Source of the DNA: Callipepla californica brunnescens
Lineage: Eukaryota > Chordata > Aves > Galliformes > Odontophoridae
Direction: 5' to 3'
DNA: 64,000 nt
NCBI GenBank assembly: GCA_023055505.1
Contig: JALIRH010000023.1
Span: 5,772,423 to 5,836,422 of the forward strand
The notes beneath the pieces were generated by a model. That model made no database searches. It was not told the origin of the DNA and saw nothing but the letters and a program-made list of their open reading frames with translations. Each line of letters opens with the position of its first letter. The stretch's first letter is position 1. Below are positions 11,321 through 25,611 of this stretch, in pieces. The position numbers were made by a program, and so were the translations under genes.

Positions 11321-14300
11321 ATCTTAAAACAACGCAACAAAATGTGTCCAGGTTGTTAGTTAAGATGTGGAGCCAATAAAAAAAAAGAGCTCCTGTAACA
11401 GAGACTAATTTTAAGGCCTGTGGTATTGTTTTGGAGAGGCAGAAGTCAGTTTATTTGTTCCTGTAAGATTCTGGTATTTGATCATATTATCTCCAAAACA
11501 ATTCAGTCTGCCAATGCAACATTCCCTCTAAAACATTCACTAATACTTGAGATTAAATCTATTTCAAAGATTAAAGTGATACGAGTACAACTAAGGTATA
11601 CACTCTGTTAAATTTGCTAAGAAAATGCTGTAATTTTTATGTTGGAATATAATAGAACTATTTTTAAAGAAAATGAAACATGCTATTGAAAGATCCGGTG
11701 AGTATAGGTACACAGTATTCTGTTTATGCATCTGAGATTGTCCAGCTCAAAAGGGTTTCAAAGTTGGAACCAAACTGCTCTCTTGGATGAAATACTTTCA
11801 GTTCAGTTTCTTCTGTCACAAATAAACTGATGTACACACTGCTGTTTGGAAAGTAGGGTATTAGTTTTGTTCATTGCTTAATTGAATGTTTTAAAAGAAA
11901 AGAGGCACTGAGATTGTTCTTCGGAAGACAGGAATTGACATTTCTATACAGTCTACAGAGGGACATCTGATTCCCACAGGGCAGAAGAATTTTTGTAGTA
12001 ATCATGGCACTTCTTAATGTCACTTCAGACAGAGCCCTGCTGAGCATACGACTCATTATGTAAACCATTCTGGGAAGCCTTCTTTCTTTACATGTATGTG
12101 TAGCCTAACGCAGAATGACAGATTTCAGTCTGAAGAAATGTACTTAAAAATTAAGACTTGCATTATTTATCCCTGTAAAGGCTGTATCTTCAAATAATTT
12201 ACCTTTAGTGTCATTGAAGACTTAAACTTTCAAAAAGTATAGCCAACAGCACAAAAGTATTTACTCCTAAGAGTCTGTGATGCATCCAGATACAAATACC
12301 TCAGGTAACTGAGGCAGGGTGGAACTTCGCTTTGAAATACATTTTCTTTAAAACTGAGAAAATGTACCAGCAAATACACATAAGTTTTTCATCTTCAAAT
12401 GGAAACATTTACAAAACCAATTACCAGGCACTGAAGTGATACAATGCACAAAGTTGAATACTGTCAAAAAAATTCAGGCTTAAAGTAACAACATCTTGCT
12501 AATCATTAATAATGCTAACTGAACTACTGTGCTAGGAACAAAAATCTCTTATGATTTCTCAGTTACCATATATTAAGTCAACAATAGCAGAATATAACAG
12601 TTTCAAAGGATACCAGTCTCCAGATGGAACTGAGATAATTGTTTTCCTTGGATACATTTATGCATGTGTGTATGGCTAGATTAATATTTTTGCCATGAAA
12701 ATAGCATTTTTTACTTGGAATTTTTATTACTGTGAATAGTTAATACATGCTGGCATCTGTTTACTTATTGCATGTTTTGCTAAATTGTCTAATCACATAA
12801 CTAATCATATCAAAGATATCCGAAGGCTATGCAGTGCAGGAATATATATATCTTAAAAAAAAAAAGAAAATAGAAATAACAAAACTCCCTGCTGCTTGAC
12901 ACAGTATCCTATATAGGCATTCAAATCTAAGCAAATAGAGTTCAGTGTTTGTAAGAAGTGTTGCCAGCATCTCCTTCTCACAGTGGAACATTTTTTTTTT
13001 CAGTTGTGTATCACAAGGTTTTATGGAGATTCATTACTTCGCTAAGATATTATGAGAATATTCTGGATGTTAAAGAGACAGTTTTCAAGGCTTACAAGTT
13101 TTTCCCTTTGTATTATTCTCCAGCATTTCCTTTGAGATTGCTATTTCATCTTTTTCACACCACATCATTCTGTCAGGAGCAAGGACATATTTGATCAGTA
13201 ACTTGCATAAGCCTGGAATCAAAAAAGACAGCCAAAGCAAACCATGGTCCGGAAACAGAAATGTCAAGTGGTTAAGTATATTGCTTTTTAAAGAAGAAGC
13301 ACAGGTGTATGGTCGCTTATTTGACCATGGGTCAAGTTTACATAGCAGTGCTGCAGTTTGGAAAAAGTGGCTGCTTAGGTTTGCACTCAGACTTCTTCAA
13401 GACCTGCAAGTACAATATGCATTTACCAAGAGTAGCAGCAAAATTCCCTTATAAATCAGAGATCAGGACAAGTCTCCTCTCCTTTTGATATCCATGGCCA
13501 GTGAAGCTCATGCATATTGCTTATGTAGAAAATCATTGGTCTTCAGGTGCAAAAGTGATGGTTCACAATGAAGTACTGTGACAGTGTATACAAAGTCTGA
13601 GGAAAAGAGACTAGTCATGTTGATATCCAGAGATCATGTTCACAATGATCTAAGTTAGAGGAATGAAGCAGTGCTCTGAGCTGTCTGTTTACTTGATGGC
13701 GCACAAGAACATGAGATGGAAGTTTTCATGGTGAAGTTTCTTAAACTGTATCATAATGTTTTGGCTGTTTTGAAATTCAGGGTAATTTTAGATCCAAACT
13801 TCCTGAGCACTCTGCAGTGGTAAGCACTCCAAGAAGACAAACCTAAACAAGGATTCAAGGCATGGTTGTTCAACCAAATGTTCTCACATTTCTGAGATCT
13901 TTTCATATAGCCTTGTGTCAAGGACAAAGCTAAGCTTACAGGCATTGATTAATTTAATTGTTATGTTTGAACTACATAAAAAAAAAAAAAATTGGTGTGA
14001 TTTTATTGCTTTTCATCTTTTTGCTCTTATTCTACCTACTTCATATTTCATAGTTCTTCTCCAGAAGATTTCTACTTTCTTCTGCATTCCTTTCAGATAG
14101 TCAGCTCTCATTTTTAGGGAGGCTCTTCCTGTCATCCTCCAACTGAGCAGCAGAGCAGAACCCCATGTCTTTCTGCAGGAGCTTAGAAATCATTCAGATG
14201 AAGGTAGAGGTAAAAGACTGGCCAAGAGCTTATACTAGCTATATCTGGAACCTTAGAGACAAAAAAATATGTTTTCTTCACACCTTCAGAACCAATGCAA

Positions 14301-17300
14301 GAAAACTTGAGCACAGCTATTTCTGCTATAGGAGAAAGATTTTAATAGTGTCTGGAGTAGCTACATTTGGCATAGTCTGTTAGTTTCTCAGCATTCCAGC
14401 AAAGTTCAGTTTTATACAAATGGTTTGAAAGCAGTCATCATATGGACAACATTATATACATTGTAGACTTCAATAATTATGCAGTCCTCCAGCTTCAAAG
14501 TAGTTTTTTCTGGAAAACAGACAGACGAACAAACAAACCCTAACAACACTACCATTGCTTTTAAAAATTTGCCTATTTAAATAGGGACTTACTATATTGT
14601 TATGGCTGTCATAATGCAAATACCACTGCAGTATGTTTTCGGACCATAAAGTTTGTTGTGACTACAAATCACCATAAAGTGTTTTTGTCTGTTTGTTTGA
14701 TTGTTTATTTAATATATACATATATATATATTTTTTTCCTTCAAGGCAAAACAGGTAAACAGTTGATCTAGGTAGAAACTGCCATTTTGATTCCAAGTCT
14801 GCGTCAGCTTACAATTATGAATACGTTTGCCATGTTTGCATCTTTGCTAAAAGGCTACATTCTGTATGAAAATTGTTTTGAGGTGGATCAGGTGATATTC
14901 AGTTTGAAAAAGTTTTAGGGGATGAGTTTTGTTTTCACTTTTCTGCCGGAGTGTAAGATGCCTAACTGGATTCTTCTTTCCCTATGTTTACTAGGAAGAC
15001 CCTGTTTAGCCTTGGAATCAGTGAGGGATTGGGCCAGAAGTGTTCTTTTAATTGGATTTATTTTATTCTCATTATTTCTCGATAAACAAGAAACAAGAGT
15101 GAAGGATTTAGCAATCTTATTGGTCCACACCAATTTAATCTAACAAAATGGTTAAATTCAGGGTTTCCATTGCTTCAGCTAGCAACGAACTGACATTTGG
15201 CAGCAAACAGCATTTCTAAAGTTCAGGCACCGTATTAAAAAGATTATGAAGGGCATCATTGGAATTGAAGAGTGGAAACTGTTACTAAGCTATTCAATTA
15301 CTGAGCTACACGAGTGGCAGTGAGAAATAATAGACACAAATTAGTACTATTGAATGTTCCTAAATATCTATTCAGTAGCCTTAAAAAGTGATTTGTGTTT
15401 GAATACTCAAATTTTGAAACATTCAAATAAACTCAGTTTTCTGTATCTCCTGTCCTAAAATTCACTTTTTAGAAGAGTTTTGACAGTGCAAAACTGTGGA
15501 CCTTAAATCTTCTTATTAACTCAGTTGCCCACTGTTAACATGTTTTCTACCTGCTTTCCTGATGCAGCAAACACATATCTTTCTGGAAGCATTCTCATAA
15601 CTTAGAATCCAACAAAACAAACAGCAAGGCAATGTCCATCAAATTTGATATTTTTAATTAGCCCACAGAGAGTGTAAGTACAGAATACTGTCTATACTGC
15701 AGTGAATCACAGATAGCCATTAATTAATAGATAGCCTTACAGTAGTCAGAAAATATAGTCATCTTTATTGGTAAATGAAGTCTGCAAGTTACAAAGTTGG
15801 TGAGCTCTACAGATGCACATTCCTTGAATGTTATTTTCTTTTTTTTTTTTTTCTCATAATTTGAAGCATTAAATGAAATAGAGTAATATTTTCATGCTGA
15901 AAATATGATTACCTCTGACAGGTGTTCTGAGTGTGATGGGATGCAAAACATACTTTTAGGGCAGGTTTTTCCTTTTGTTTCCTATAGCCAAATTCATTCT
16001 TAAAATAAAGCAAAGCAAAACAAAACAAGAAGTCTGATAGCCCCAACAAACCTAACAGCGCATCTTTCAGAGCAACTTGCATTTATCATGGTAACAGAGA
16101 TATTACTCTGTGGATTTCAGCAGGATTCAGCTGTCATAGTTACTTACATGAACTGATAAATCTGTAATGGCTGAAAGACAGCGATTGATTTATGAGTTTG
16201 TCAGAATGGAATGGAACCACTGAAAATGCCCTTATTAAAAATCTGCAATTTTTCACATGGATTTGCTTGCTTTAATAAATGTGAGAATAAGTTTGATTTC
16301 ACTCAGAATTAATGTACTTTGAAATTGAAATGAGTCTCACTTCCTGCCTTCAGGAGGTCTGCTGATATTTTTAGTATAACATCTAAGCCTACGAAAAAAA
16401 AAAAAAAGAAGTTGAAAATGGAAAACATAATAAAGTTTTCCATCATTCATACAATGAATACACTTGATGAGGTCAAAATCAATTAAATTTAGAATATGTC
16501 AATTTGGTATGGGACCAAGCTGGGTGTTTTCCAGCATCAGTATCACTTTCATTCGTGTACCTGAAGAAATCTGAGTATGATATTGAGTAACAGGCAGAGT
16601 TCTTCAGTATGTACTCATTTTGACAAACTCTCCTGTTCCCTCATTGTCACCTACCTATAATTTACTTGGAAAGACATCCCTATCTCTACATGATATTAGA
16701 ATACTATACTAAACACATATCCTAGATGATAATATCAGAAAGACAATGTTGCACTCTAAAGAGAGAAATAAGTAAAATCACAGCATTACAAGCATGCATA
16801 CAACAGTTCAGGCTCATCTCACAAAACCACAAGTAACCTGAGATTCTCATGTAAAGTTCTAGCAAAAAGTATTTGCTGAGGAAGACACTAAGTACTTCAT
16901 TCTTTAGTAATAATAGTTTGCTTAATGAAATAAATCATGTTTTTTTCTTTTCCCTTATCTTTGTAGAATTCATTTAAGTTTTATATAATTACTTCTGAGT
17001 ATTGTCCCAATTTTTTTTTAGAACACAAAAAAATTAAGGCTTGCACAGGAGAAGAAATCTCTCTCTTATATATGCATATTTACACACACAAAATAATATA
17101 TAAGCAAACAAACAGAGGAGGTTAGTTTATGAAATTAAACATGCATAGTCTAGAACATGATAATTTTGAGGGAAAAATAAAAGATCTGTTTTTACATGAT
17201 GCAGTTGTATAAAGCACACTAAAGACACTGCTGTGTCTGCAAAACACCATAAGAAGTGCAAAAACACTTCAAAAGTGAAGTTGGAGACACAGAGCCAGTG

Positions 17301-19424
17301 TATATGTTCTATACTAATTTTCTTATGACAGATGCTGTTCTGACACTCCATCTGTCTAACTTCTCACCTCCAGAGACCATACAACCCTTTCCCAAGGAAG
17401 ACCAGAAAGTTAAAAAAATAATAATAATAAAAAATAAATAAATAAAGGTAGAGGTGACATGGCAACAGTGAAAAGATAAATATAGAATTATCATCTTTGC
17501 TATTGAAAGAAAGCTTAAGCAGTTCCAACAGTTGAGACCAAGACACACTGTAATAAGTCAAAGGGATATAATGTCTCTTCATGATGGTATGGCTGGATAA
17601 GATACAATCTTGACTGCGGTGAAAGAGAGTGAACTGCAGTGAAGCAAAATAAGTGTAGCAATGCAAATGAGGGGTGCAGGGAAACACATTGTTTAGAAGA
17701 AAACAGTATTAAGCAACTTCAGAATTATGTAGGCTTGATCAACAATAACTAACCTGCAGAATTGACTGCCCTGTAGGCTGAGATATCATTCAAAGTCTTC
17801 ATGAAGATAAACCTTAAAAAACATGAAACTAACATTAAGTCATAGGTTGTCATGAATTGTGATGCCTTAAGTCCAGTCAAAGCTTACTCTTAGTTGAAAG
17901 TTTCTTATTTACTTCGCTGCCTCTTATGGTCTCATATGGTCTCTTATAGCCTTTGGCTGCTGTCTCAAGACATTGCATACAAGCTTGAGATGCTGAATGA
18001 CTGTTAGAGATGAAATTATATTCCAAGTCAATTTCTGGATGGCAACAGCCAGCCTCAGAGAAAAGCACTTTCAGAAAGAAGGAGGTATTCTTGTTTATAA
18101 AAAGCAATAATTAAAGCTGAAAAGCCTTCCACTGACAGATGTGTGTTCTATCTCTGAAGACATTGAAGGGTGTTTTTAGTTCATTTATTTAAGCTTGAGA
18201 GCTGTATTAACATGTATAAGCATACACGGGACATATGTGGGACAAAATACAGAATCAGAAAATCTCAGAAACATTGTTCAGACTAAGTGGCAGATCATGC
18301 AATGGGAAAGCACTCCAGTCCTTTCTGTGTTGAATTCATTTGATGTGATCCACATCTGAAGAAAGCTGGGCTACAGTCCTCTTAATGAGGAGCAGTCAGA
18401 CATAAGAAAAGCCTACATACATTTATTTGGGTTTTTTGTTTGTTTTCTGGCTTTGTTATGGAGACTATGAGAGCAAAAGTTTTGGGGGTAATGCTTTTTA
18501 TATTTTCTTTTTTCTTATTTTTTTCATTTAAATAAACCATTTAACTAATCATTAGTTAAAGTTATTAACAAATGTTTTTAAATAAAAGTTTATTATCACT
18601 GATTTATTTTGTAATTCTTCTTTCTAGAATAGTGCTGTAATAGATGAAATATTAGATCGTGTATCTGCTGTTGACAATAATTGCATGTTCCTTGACACTT
18701 ACATTAAAACAAACCAGAGAGGGAATACTCATTTTATCTGTCATGTTTGCACAGTGCAGAAACAATGGACTGGAGAAGATTTCCTAGGTCATGCATTTAA
18801 GTCCTTTGATATCACAGGAAATAACAATCCATATTTCAGAATAGTTAACATTTTGTAAAATAAATAAATAAATAAATAAAAACAAAAATGCATCTAGTCC
18901 TCACTACTTCCTCTGAAAGATCAAATATTGTTCCCCTGGAGATTTCAAAAGTTCCAGTTTAAATTTATTCGTTATTTATTTATTCCTCCCACTGTATTCA
19001 AAAACATCTGTTATGTCCCTTCTTCGCCATTGTTTTGATAGCCTACACAAGCCATGCACTTTCAGATTCTAATAGATTCTCTTCTTGGTCATTAATTGAG
19101 ACCAAATTAATCTCCCTTGAATACAGTATTTAAAACTAAATCTCCACAGTATGTTGTGGTTAGACTTTATTTCTTCTATGTCTTTTCTATGAATACCTTA
19201 TCTGAGGCAACTTAAGACTGCATTTGCCATTTTCATATCAGCAGTTCAATCATTCTGCATTTGATTAATGTAACTGTGCTTTCTTCTCTGACATTTTTAA
19301 CTGGTGAGCTTCCAGCTTCTGTAATATATTTTTATTAGTCACAAAGAACAGAACTTTGCATTTTTTACTACTTAATTTCTTTTCATTTTGAAGTTCTGTC
19401 ATCTGCAGACTGCTTCAGGCCTTA
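11321..19424. other. Unique AT-rich non-coding DNA, no gene seen
   Basis: About 8 kb without recognisable transposons or exons. It holds A or T homopolymers (13979-13991, 15837-15853, 16393-16406), a TA/T-rich tract near 14708-14738, an AAT/AAAT tract at about 17416-17446, and an AAAT microsatellite at about 18858-18880. Open frames such as 14922-15143 (73 codons, hydrophobic) and 17364-17687 on the minus strand lack supporting context. The latter includes translation of the AT microsatellite. Confidence 0.55.
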
Positions 19425-19823
19425 CAAGAAATGGCTGAGGAAGCTGGGCTTGTTCATTCTGAAGAGAAGGCTCAGGGGAGACCTTATTGCTCTCTGTAAC
19501 TACCAGAAGGGAGGTGGTAGTGAGCTGGAGGTTGGCTTCTTCTCTCTTGTAAATAGGGATAGGACTAGAGGTAATGGCTTCAAATTGCAACAGGGGACAC
19601 TCTGGTGTTAGGCTGGATGTTAGGAAATACTTCTTCAAAAGAGTGGTCAGGTGCTGGAATGGGCTGCCCAGGGAAGTGGTGGAGTCACCAATCTGGAGGT
19701 ATTCAGGGAATGTTTAGACACTGTGCTGAGGAACACAGTTTAGTGACAAATATTGGTGACAGGTGGATGGTTAAACTGGTTGACCACATAGGTCTTTTTC
19801 AATCTTGGTGATTCTATGATTGT
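19425..19823 (+). mobile_element. CR1 LINE 3' end
   Basis: The end of ORF2 and the 3' UTR of a CR1 in sense orientation are readable. 'ggctgaggaagctgggcttgttc' and 'gaagagaaggctcaggggagacc' come first, then 'gttaggaaatacttcttcaaaagagtggtcag', 'tggaatgggctgcccagggaagtggtgga', and finally the terminal 'ggtgattctatgatt', the characteristic CR1 end. Only the last 400 bases are present, so it is a 5'-truncated insertion. Substitutions and small indels are moderate. Confidence 0.93.
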
Positions 19824-22800
19824 CCATATTATCCCAGTCCTCCACAAAATTCATGCTGTGTCCAGCTTTACACCTTAATTGTTCCTATGAACAATAACAA
19901 ACAAAATTCATGCTATGACCAACTTCACTAGTAACAGAAATAACCCCAGCCATTATCTGCTTTTTATCAGATCCTTATGCATCATACAACTCTTCCACAA
20001 TTCTTCACTTTCACTTATTAATAAATTTTCCATATGATCTCATGGCACTTTCCCAGTCTACATAAATTTCTTTTCTTTAAAGCACATATTATCGATATAT
20101 TATTCAACCTACACATGAAAAACAGAGAAAGTAAACTCTTTAATTTTTAATTTCTCTGTTTAATTAGAATTTTGTTGTCACAAACTGATTTTTCTAAGCA
20201 TCTGTATCTCGGCTTAGAAGTGCAAGGAGCTAGCACATTAATACTGTGAAAATGCACATAAAAATAATTAATAACTTTTTTCAAGAGAATTAAGGAAAAC
20301 ACAAGTTTCTCTTACTAATAACAGTCATGCTATTCTAGAAGATGATACAATAGTTCTACAAATTAAAAAATGATACTTTTTATGTCTAAGAGTGGAGTGC
20401 AATAGGCTAGCATTACTTTCTTTTTAATGTTTGACTTTTTCTGCAATTTAGATATCACAGAGTTTTCATTTGTATGTTTGAATTCTAAAGAATTTTGTGT
20501 AAGATTACTGAAATACGTTTGCTCAAAATTGCAGTAACGATAGTTCCAAATTGGATCAAAAGTAGATTTATTTCACTTTCATTAGGAAAAATAAAAAGCA
20601 AGAAATTCATAGCTTAAAATTAAGATAGAAATGGTAGCCCACAAGACTTCATCATATCATGTTCTGCGGGTTGCAACATATAAAGGGTGAGTTTGCTCTT
20701 TCTGTTTTGGCAGGGAGTGGAAGGAATTATTTTGTTTAGGCTTTTTTTCATTCCTTCAGTCTTTTGTACATGTGCTGTTAAAGAATAAATGTTATTCAAA
20801 CCAGTGATGAACTGTGCTGGGAATCAAAATGAGAAAGATGTCCCAAGTTATGAGCAATGTTTCAACATATGTCTCTGGGCAAGGCAATTGCCATTTTGCA
20901 GAGAGGATTGAGGTGTCCTTTAGAATTACACCAAAACTACTCCCTTTCTCTGATACCAAACAACTTTTGTTCCTGTTGTATGTGTGATATAATGCAAACT
21001 TGATTTTGTTCTTAATCTCTTTTACTGTTGAATCAGAAGATATGATGAATTAATTTTTAGAGGGGGGGTGGGGTGGGGGGGAGGAGGAAGAAATATATGT
21101 AGCTGCAAAAGCAGGATGTCTAAATGTGTCTGATTATATTGCCTTCATAATCCTATGCAAACCTCACTTGCACAGCAATGTGTGGATTTGGCTGAAGATT
21201 AAATTAATCCCTGTTTACACATATCACGTAATTCTATCTCCTTTCCCTGCAGGAGAGCATGAAGAATTTCAAATGCATGTGTAAGCATGCAAATTTTAAC
21301 AGCAATGAGGCAGATTTCGTTAATAAATGCTCTGTGTAGCAATAATACAGAGAGAAAGGGCTTCAAGTACTACTCAGAGATCACCTCTTCCTCTCAGACA
21401 GACAAGCAGTTTAACTGAAAGTATTCTTTTCAGGCACCCTTCTGGGATTTAAATCAATCTACATAGCCATCTACGTCATTCCATGTGCACTCAAGGGAAA
21501 ACAAGCCCAAGTATTCTATTTGTCATATCACTTGCACTCACACCAGCAAATTCTTTGCCCACTTCCTTTCCAGGCAGCTGCTGCTGCTAACAGATGGCAA
21601 CATCCAGGAGCTCAACGCCCAAACACTCTTCTATGTTCTTTCACAGGTGCCATGCCAACTACCTGATAGTCTTTAAGAGAAATTGTGAATGCAAATTTTA
21701 TTCCTATCTGCTTGGTTTAATCACCTGAAGTCTAACTATTTAAAATATAAGGTTTCTATCTCTCCAAAAAATCAGTACTCAGAGTTTTCAGAGTTCTAGA
21801 GTAAAACACTAAAACTATAGTCAAATTTCTCTCCAGAATTTTACAAGCCCAGAAAATATTGATATACTGTTAACAGTAATACAAATCTGAAGGCATGAGC
21901 TATGGTTATCCTTAGGTAATGAAACCTTAATTCAGTCCTATAATAATCCCACCATAGGGTAATGATACTATAGTCATTAGCGCTTAATGGTACTTGTGTC
22001 CCCAGATTAAATTAATCTGGACTTTAAAACCAAATTAGAATGTTTTTCTCCGTTAGGGCAACAATTATGATAAACAATTTAGCCTGCATATAACCTATAC
22101 CAAGGATGTATTCTAGAAGCTGTAAAAAGGCTGACAACATTGCTGATACTCCTTTGTACGGTTAGCTGGTATGCAGAAGCTGACAGGGAAGAAATTAACA
22201 TTTCATGGATGAACAGCTTCAGTTGCAAAAGAACCTATATAAAAGAGAATTATCCTGGTCTTAACTATCATGAATGAGGTATTCCTTTTCCAGGGTAGAA
22301 AGAGAACAAGCAGAATGAAGTGTGTTAGTTAAAGGTTAGTTCCTCTTTGAAAGAGATAACCTCCATTCAAAAAAGTCAGGATTTAGCAGTGTTACATTAT
22401 CATCCTGGTAAATTTAATTTAGAAGGCAAAGTGAAGGAGCCTTCTTCATTAGCATATAACTTAGGTTACAGAAGGTGTGCCTGGCTGTTTTAGTCAGTCT
22501 GTGAAAATGTAGCCAATAAATTCTTATTAACTAGAACAGTGTAATGCAGAATTTTAAATGAATGACTCTATGGAAATAAAATGTTAAAAAGTTCTTGCTA
22601 TCCAAGGAGGAGATAATTTGCCAACCTCAGACAAAATACCTAATGTCAGTGAAATGCTCAAAAAAATACAAATTTTTTTTTTCAAGATGGCTGTTAATAT
22701 TTTAGGATTCTCAACAGTGGGTGTCTAAAGAAAGCTGAAGAATGTGCAGGTCAGAGAAATTACTTACAGGATGTAATGAAATACCCAGAGGTCAGAGTTC

Positions 22801-23274
22801 TGTGTTTATGGGGAAAACTATTACCCTTACAGGCTGAAACAGTGACCTTTGCTGAGCAATAACATCCAGAGAAATGGACAGTATATTCTCTCTTGCAAGT
22901 GACTCTCAGTTTCCTAACAATTCTCTTTGCCACATATAAATAATAGAGTAGCTTAACAGGAGTAATTACAAGATTGACAAGGACAGAGGAATAACTAATG
23001 GGAGCAATAAGCACTATTTCAGCATCATTTTGTTGATACATTGAAGAACAGAACACACCACACTGACACATATAGAACTATCACAGGCACCACAGCATTC
23101 CATACTTCACTTGTCACACACTGGGCACTGTACCTAAGTTGTGTGTCTGCAGTGGACTCAAATCTTCCAAATGCTCTTTCTTTATGACATGCTAATATTT
23201 TCCCACCAGTCAATGTTAGTCCTTACACTGCCCTGTGGAACCTGACTTCATTTGTGCAATTTAGATTGTCTGTT
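19824..23274. other. Unique non-coding DNA, no gene seen
   Basis: No exon or transposon is recognised. A G-rich tract lies at 21062-21085 (listed separately) and a run of T at about 22674-22682. Open frames here (21485-21676, 22760-23071 minus) are short and carry no recognisable domain. Confidence 0.55.
21062..21085 (+). repeat. G-rich tract with quadruplex potential
   Basis: The plus strand reads G7-T-G4-T-G7-A-GG, enough closely spaced G-runs of three or more to satisfy the usual G-quadruplex pattern with one-base loops. It sits in otherwise AT-rich unique DNA and grades into a purine tract (gaggaggaag). Whether it folds or acts is not known. Confidence 0.7.
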
Positions 23275-23795
23275 TTTAAGAAGGGAGGTGGTAAAGACTG
23301 GAAAGTGAAGAGCAGACAGACCTTAGATAATTAAGGAATTCGAGTTCTGAAAATCCAAAACAGACTTGAAGAACTCCTTGAGAGTAGCCCCACAGAGAAG
23401 GACCTGGGGGTCATGGTGAATGAAAAACTGAACATGAGACAGTAGTATGCTCTTGCAGCTTGGAAAACCAATGGTATTCAGGGCTCCATCAGAAGAGGGG
23501 TGGCCAGCAGGGACAGGGAGGTGATTGTCCCTCTCTAATCTGACCTTGTGATGTCCCATCTGATGTACTCAGGTCTGAGGCCCCTATTACAGGGAAGACA
23601 TGTAGCTGTTAGTGAGGGTCCAGAAGAAGGCCACAAAGATGAAGCTCCTCCTCTACAAATACAGACTGAGGGAACTGGGCTTTTTCAGCTTGGAGAAGAG
23701 AAGGCTGCACGGAGACCTCATTGCAGCCTTCCTGTATTTAAAAGGAGACTATAAAAAGGAGGGAGTACAACTTCTTACTCAGGTAGGTAGTGATA
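23275..23795 (+). mobile_element. CR1 LINE fragment, C-terminal ORF2 region
   Basis: This is sense-oriented CR1 text from the end of the RT ORF: 'gacctgggggtcatggtgaatgaaaaactgaacatgag', 'ccaatggtattcagggctccatcag', 'gaggtgattgtccctctctaatc', 'ctgagggaactgggctttttcagcttggagaagagaaggc'. It ends around 'ctcaggtaggtagtg' before the 3' UTR. Several stops and frameshifts are present. The frames 23548-23754 and 23612-23893 are pieces of this repeat, not genes. Confidence 0.9.
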
Positions 23796-23799
23796 GAAT

Positions 23800-23895
23800 C
23801 AAGAACCATAGAATTCCTCAGGTTGGAAAAGATCTTAAAGATCATCAAGTTCAACTGCATACAAGCCATACTACTCTAACAACCCACCACTAAGT
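23800..23895 (-). mobile_element. CR1 LINE 3' tip, antisense
   Basis: Directly after the sense CR1, the text becomes the reverse complement of a CR1 3' end: 'accatagaattcctcaggttggaaaagatcttaaagatcatcaagttcaac'. It fades by about 23895. The two CR1s therefore meet tail to tail, the second probably having inserted into or beside the first. Confidence 0.85.
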
Positions 23896-25611
23896 CAAAA
23901 TTATGTGATGTTGATAAATATGAATCCTTGCTAAAAATGAAAAACTATGTGAAGTACTGACAACAGGAACTAAATCTTGGGCATAAGATCACAAATCTTT
24001 GAAGAGTAAAATACTGTGGTAGCAAATCCAACAGCGTGAACTGTCCATAGATGCAATCATCATTTGCTGCCATCTTAAATTGATGCATATTTAAGATTAT
24101 GAGAGCTCTTATAAAATCCTTTTGTATAATTTATCAATGCCTTGTTAGATAAATTCTAATTTATTAACAAAAATCTTCAAAAAAGCACCATAACTATTGA
24201 TGGCAAGAAGTAAATTGGACTGCCTCCCATCCAGTGGTACAGTTTCTGTGAATTAAAGACTACATAGTCTAAAAATAAGATTTTAAAATGTAAACAGATT
24301 CCAAGTACTGAAAATTCAATCAGAAGACAGATAGTTGCTGCATTCAATTGCATTGTATGAGTTGATAGAGCAAATCCAAAACATTTAAACTAAATTAAAA
24401 CTATCTTTTTTTTCTTTTCTTATGAAATGACAACATTTTCTTTATACAATTTCACAGACGGGTGTGTGATACAACGAAATGTGTACAGTTCACCAGTCTT
24501 CTGGAGTAAGCATGATTCCTTCAGAAAAAAAAAAAAAAAAAAACAAAATAAATGCAATTTAACTGAATGAGGCAACAATAGAAATTGAACTAGTCTTTTA
24601 TTTTTTATTTTTTTTATTTTTTATCAAGGTACTTTTTATTCCATAGATTACACATACAAACAGATGTGGAAACTTGGGCTCAGACATAGGTACAGATAAA
24701 GACAGAGGCAGAAAGAGATTTTTTGCTTCAGATTCTGGAGTGTAATTAAACTCTTTGAAAGTGAAACTGAGAAAACTTCTACCTGAGTAGATAGGTCAAA
24801 CTTTAATTAGACCTGTTAATTGATAATGGATATTCATTGAAAGAGATTTATGATGATTAACTTTGTTCCTTAACAAATGTTACGGAATGACTGAAGCATC
24901 TTCAAAGAAGACATATTTGAAGTTTACTTCTCACAGTTATACCTGTGTTCTTCCTAAGAGGAAGATACTGATATGGCAAATCAAACAGCAGTCTGTGTCT
25001 GGAAAGCTATTTAGTTTCAGAAGAAATGAGAAGATGACAGTTTATTTCACTCTTATATCAGTGAAAATATTTTATCTGAGATTTTTTAATGCAGTTTTGG
25101 GTCACTAACTTGCTATTTAACTGATGAAAAATATCAAATGTCAACAGTCACTCTCTAGATTGCATGCAAACAGTTGTCCAGAAGGTGAAGTAAAGTAGGT
25201 CTTGAATTAATGTTCAGCTTTAAAATAAACACAATTCTGTACTGTCTGTATTGAAGCTTATTCTTTTGCTTATTGGAAGTCCTCACCTATTCTATTCTGT
25301 CAGACCAGAGCAGCTTTACTAAGAACTGCAGAGAACCATGAAGTTAGAGCTGTAGAATATTCCAGTTACTCCACAGTAAACCACAATATTTTCTGCACTT
25401 CCTCACTACACTGCTGAAAGAGCCATTACTGTAATGAATCACATTTGAAGCCTCACCTATTCTCAAAGTTCAACAAAGACATCTATTTTATGTTTTGAAT
25501 CAAAAAAGGTAGTGAAAGTTGTGTAAATTGATTGCAGATATTCTAACAATCTGGATATACGCTGCCTTTCATTGGAATTGTGAAGAATTTTTAGGAAGGA
25601 AATTAGTGGTT
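23896..25611. other. Unique AT-rich non-coding DNA, no gene seen
   Basis: No recognisable gene or transposon. Contains an A-run at about 24525-24542 and a T-rich tract at about 24598-24622. The open frame at 24863-25108 has no recognisable domain. Confidence 0.55.

Noticed and set aside
14922..15143. 73-codon frame with a hydrophobic start resembling a signal or membrane peptide
   Set aside because: No splice, promoter or homologous context. The antisense strand is open too (14915-15133), which is typical of chance in AT-rich DNA.
17364..17687. 107-codon minus-strand frame rich in Y, L and F
   Set aside because: Part of it is translation of an AAT/AAAT microsatellite. No domain or coding signature is visible.
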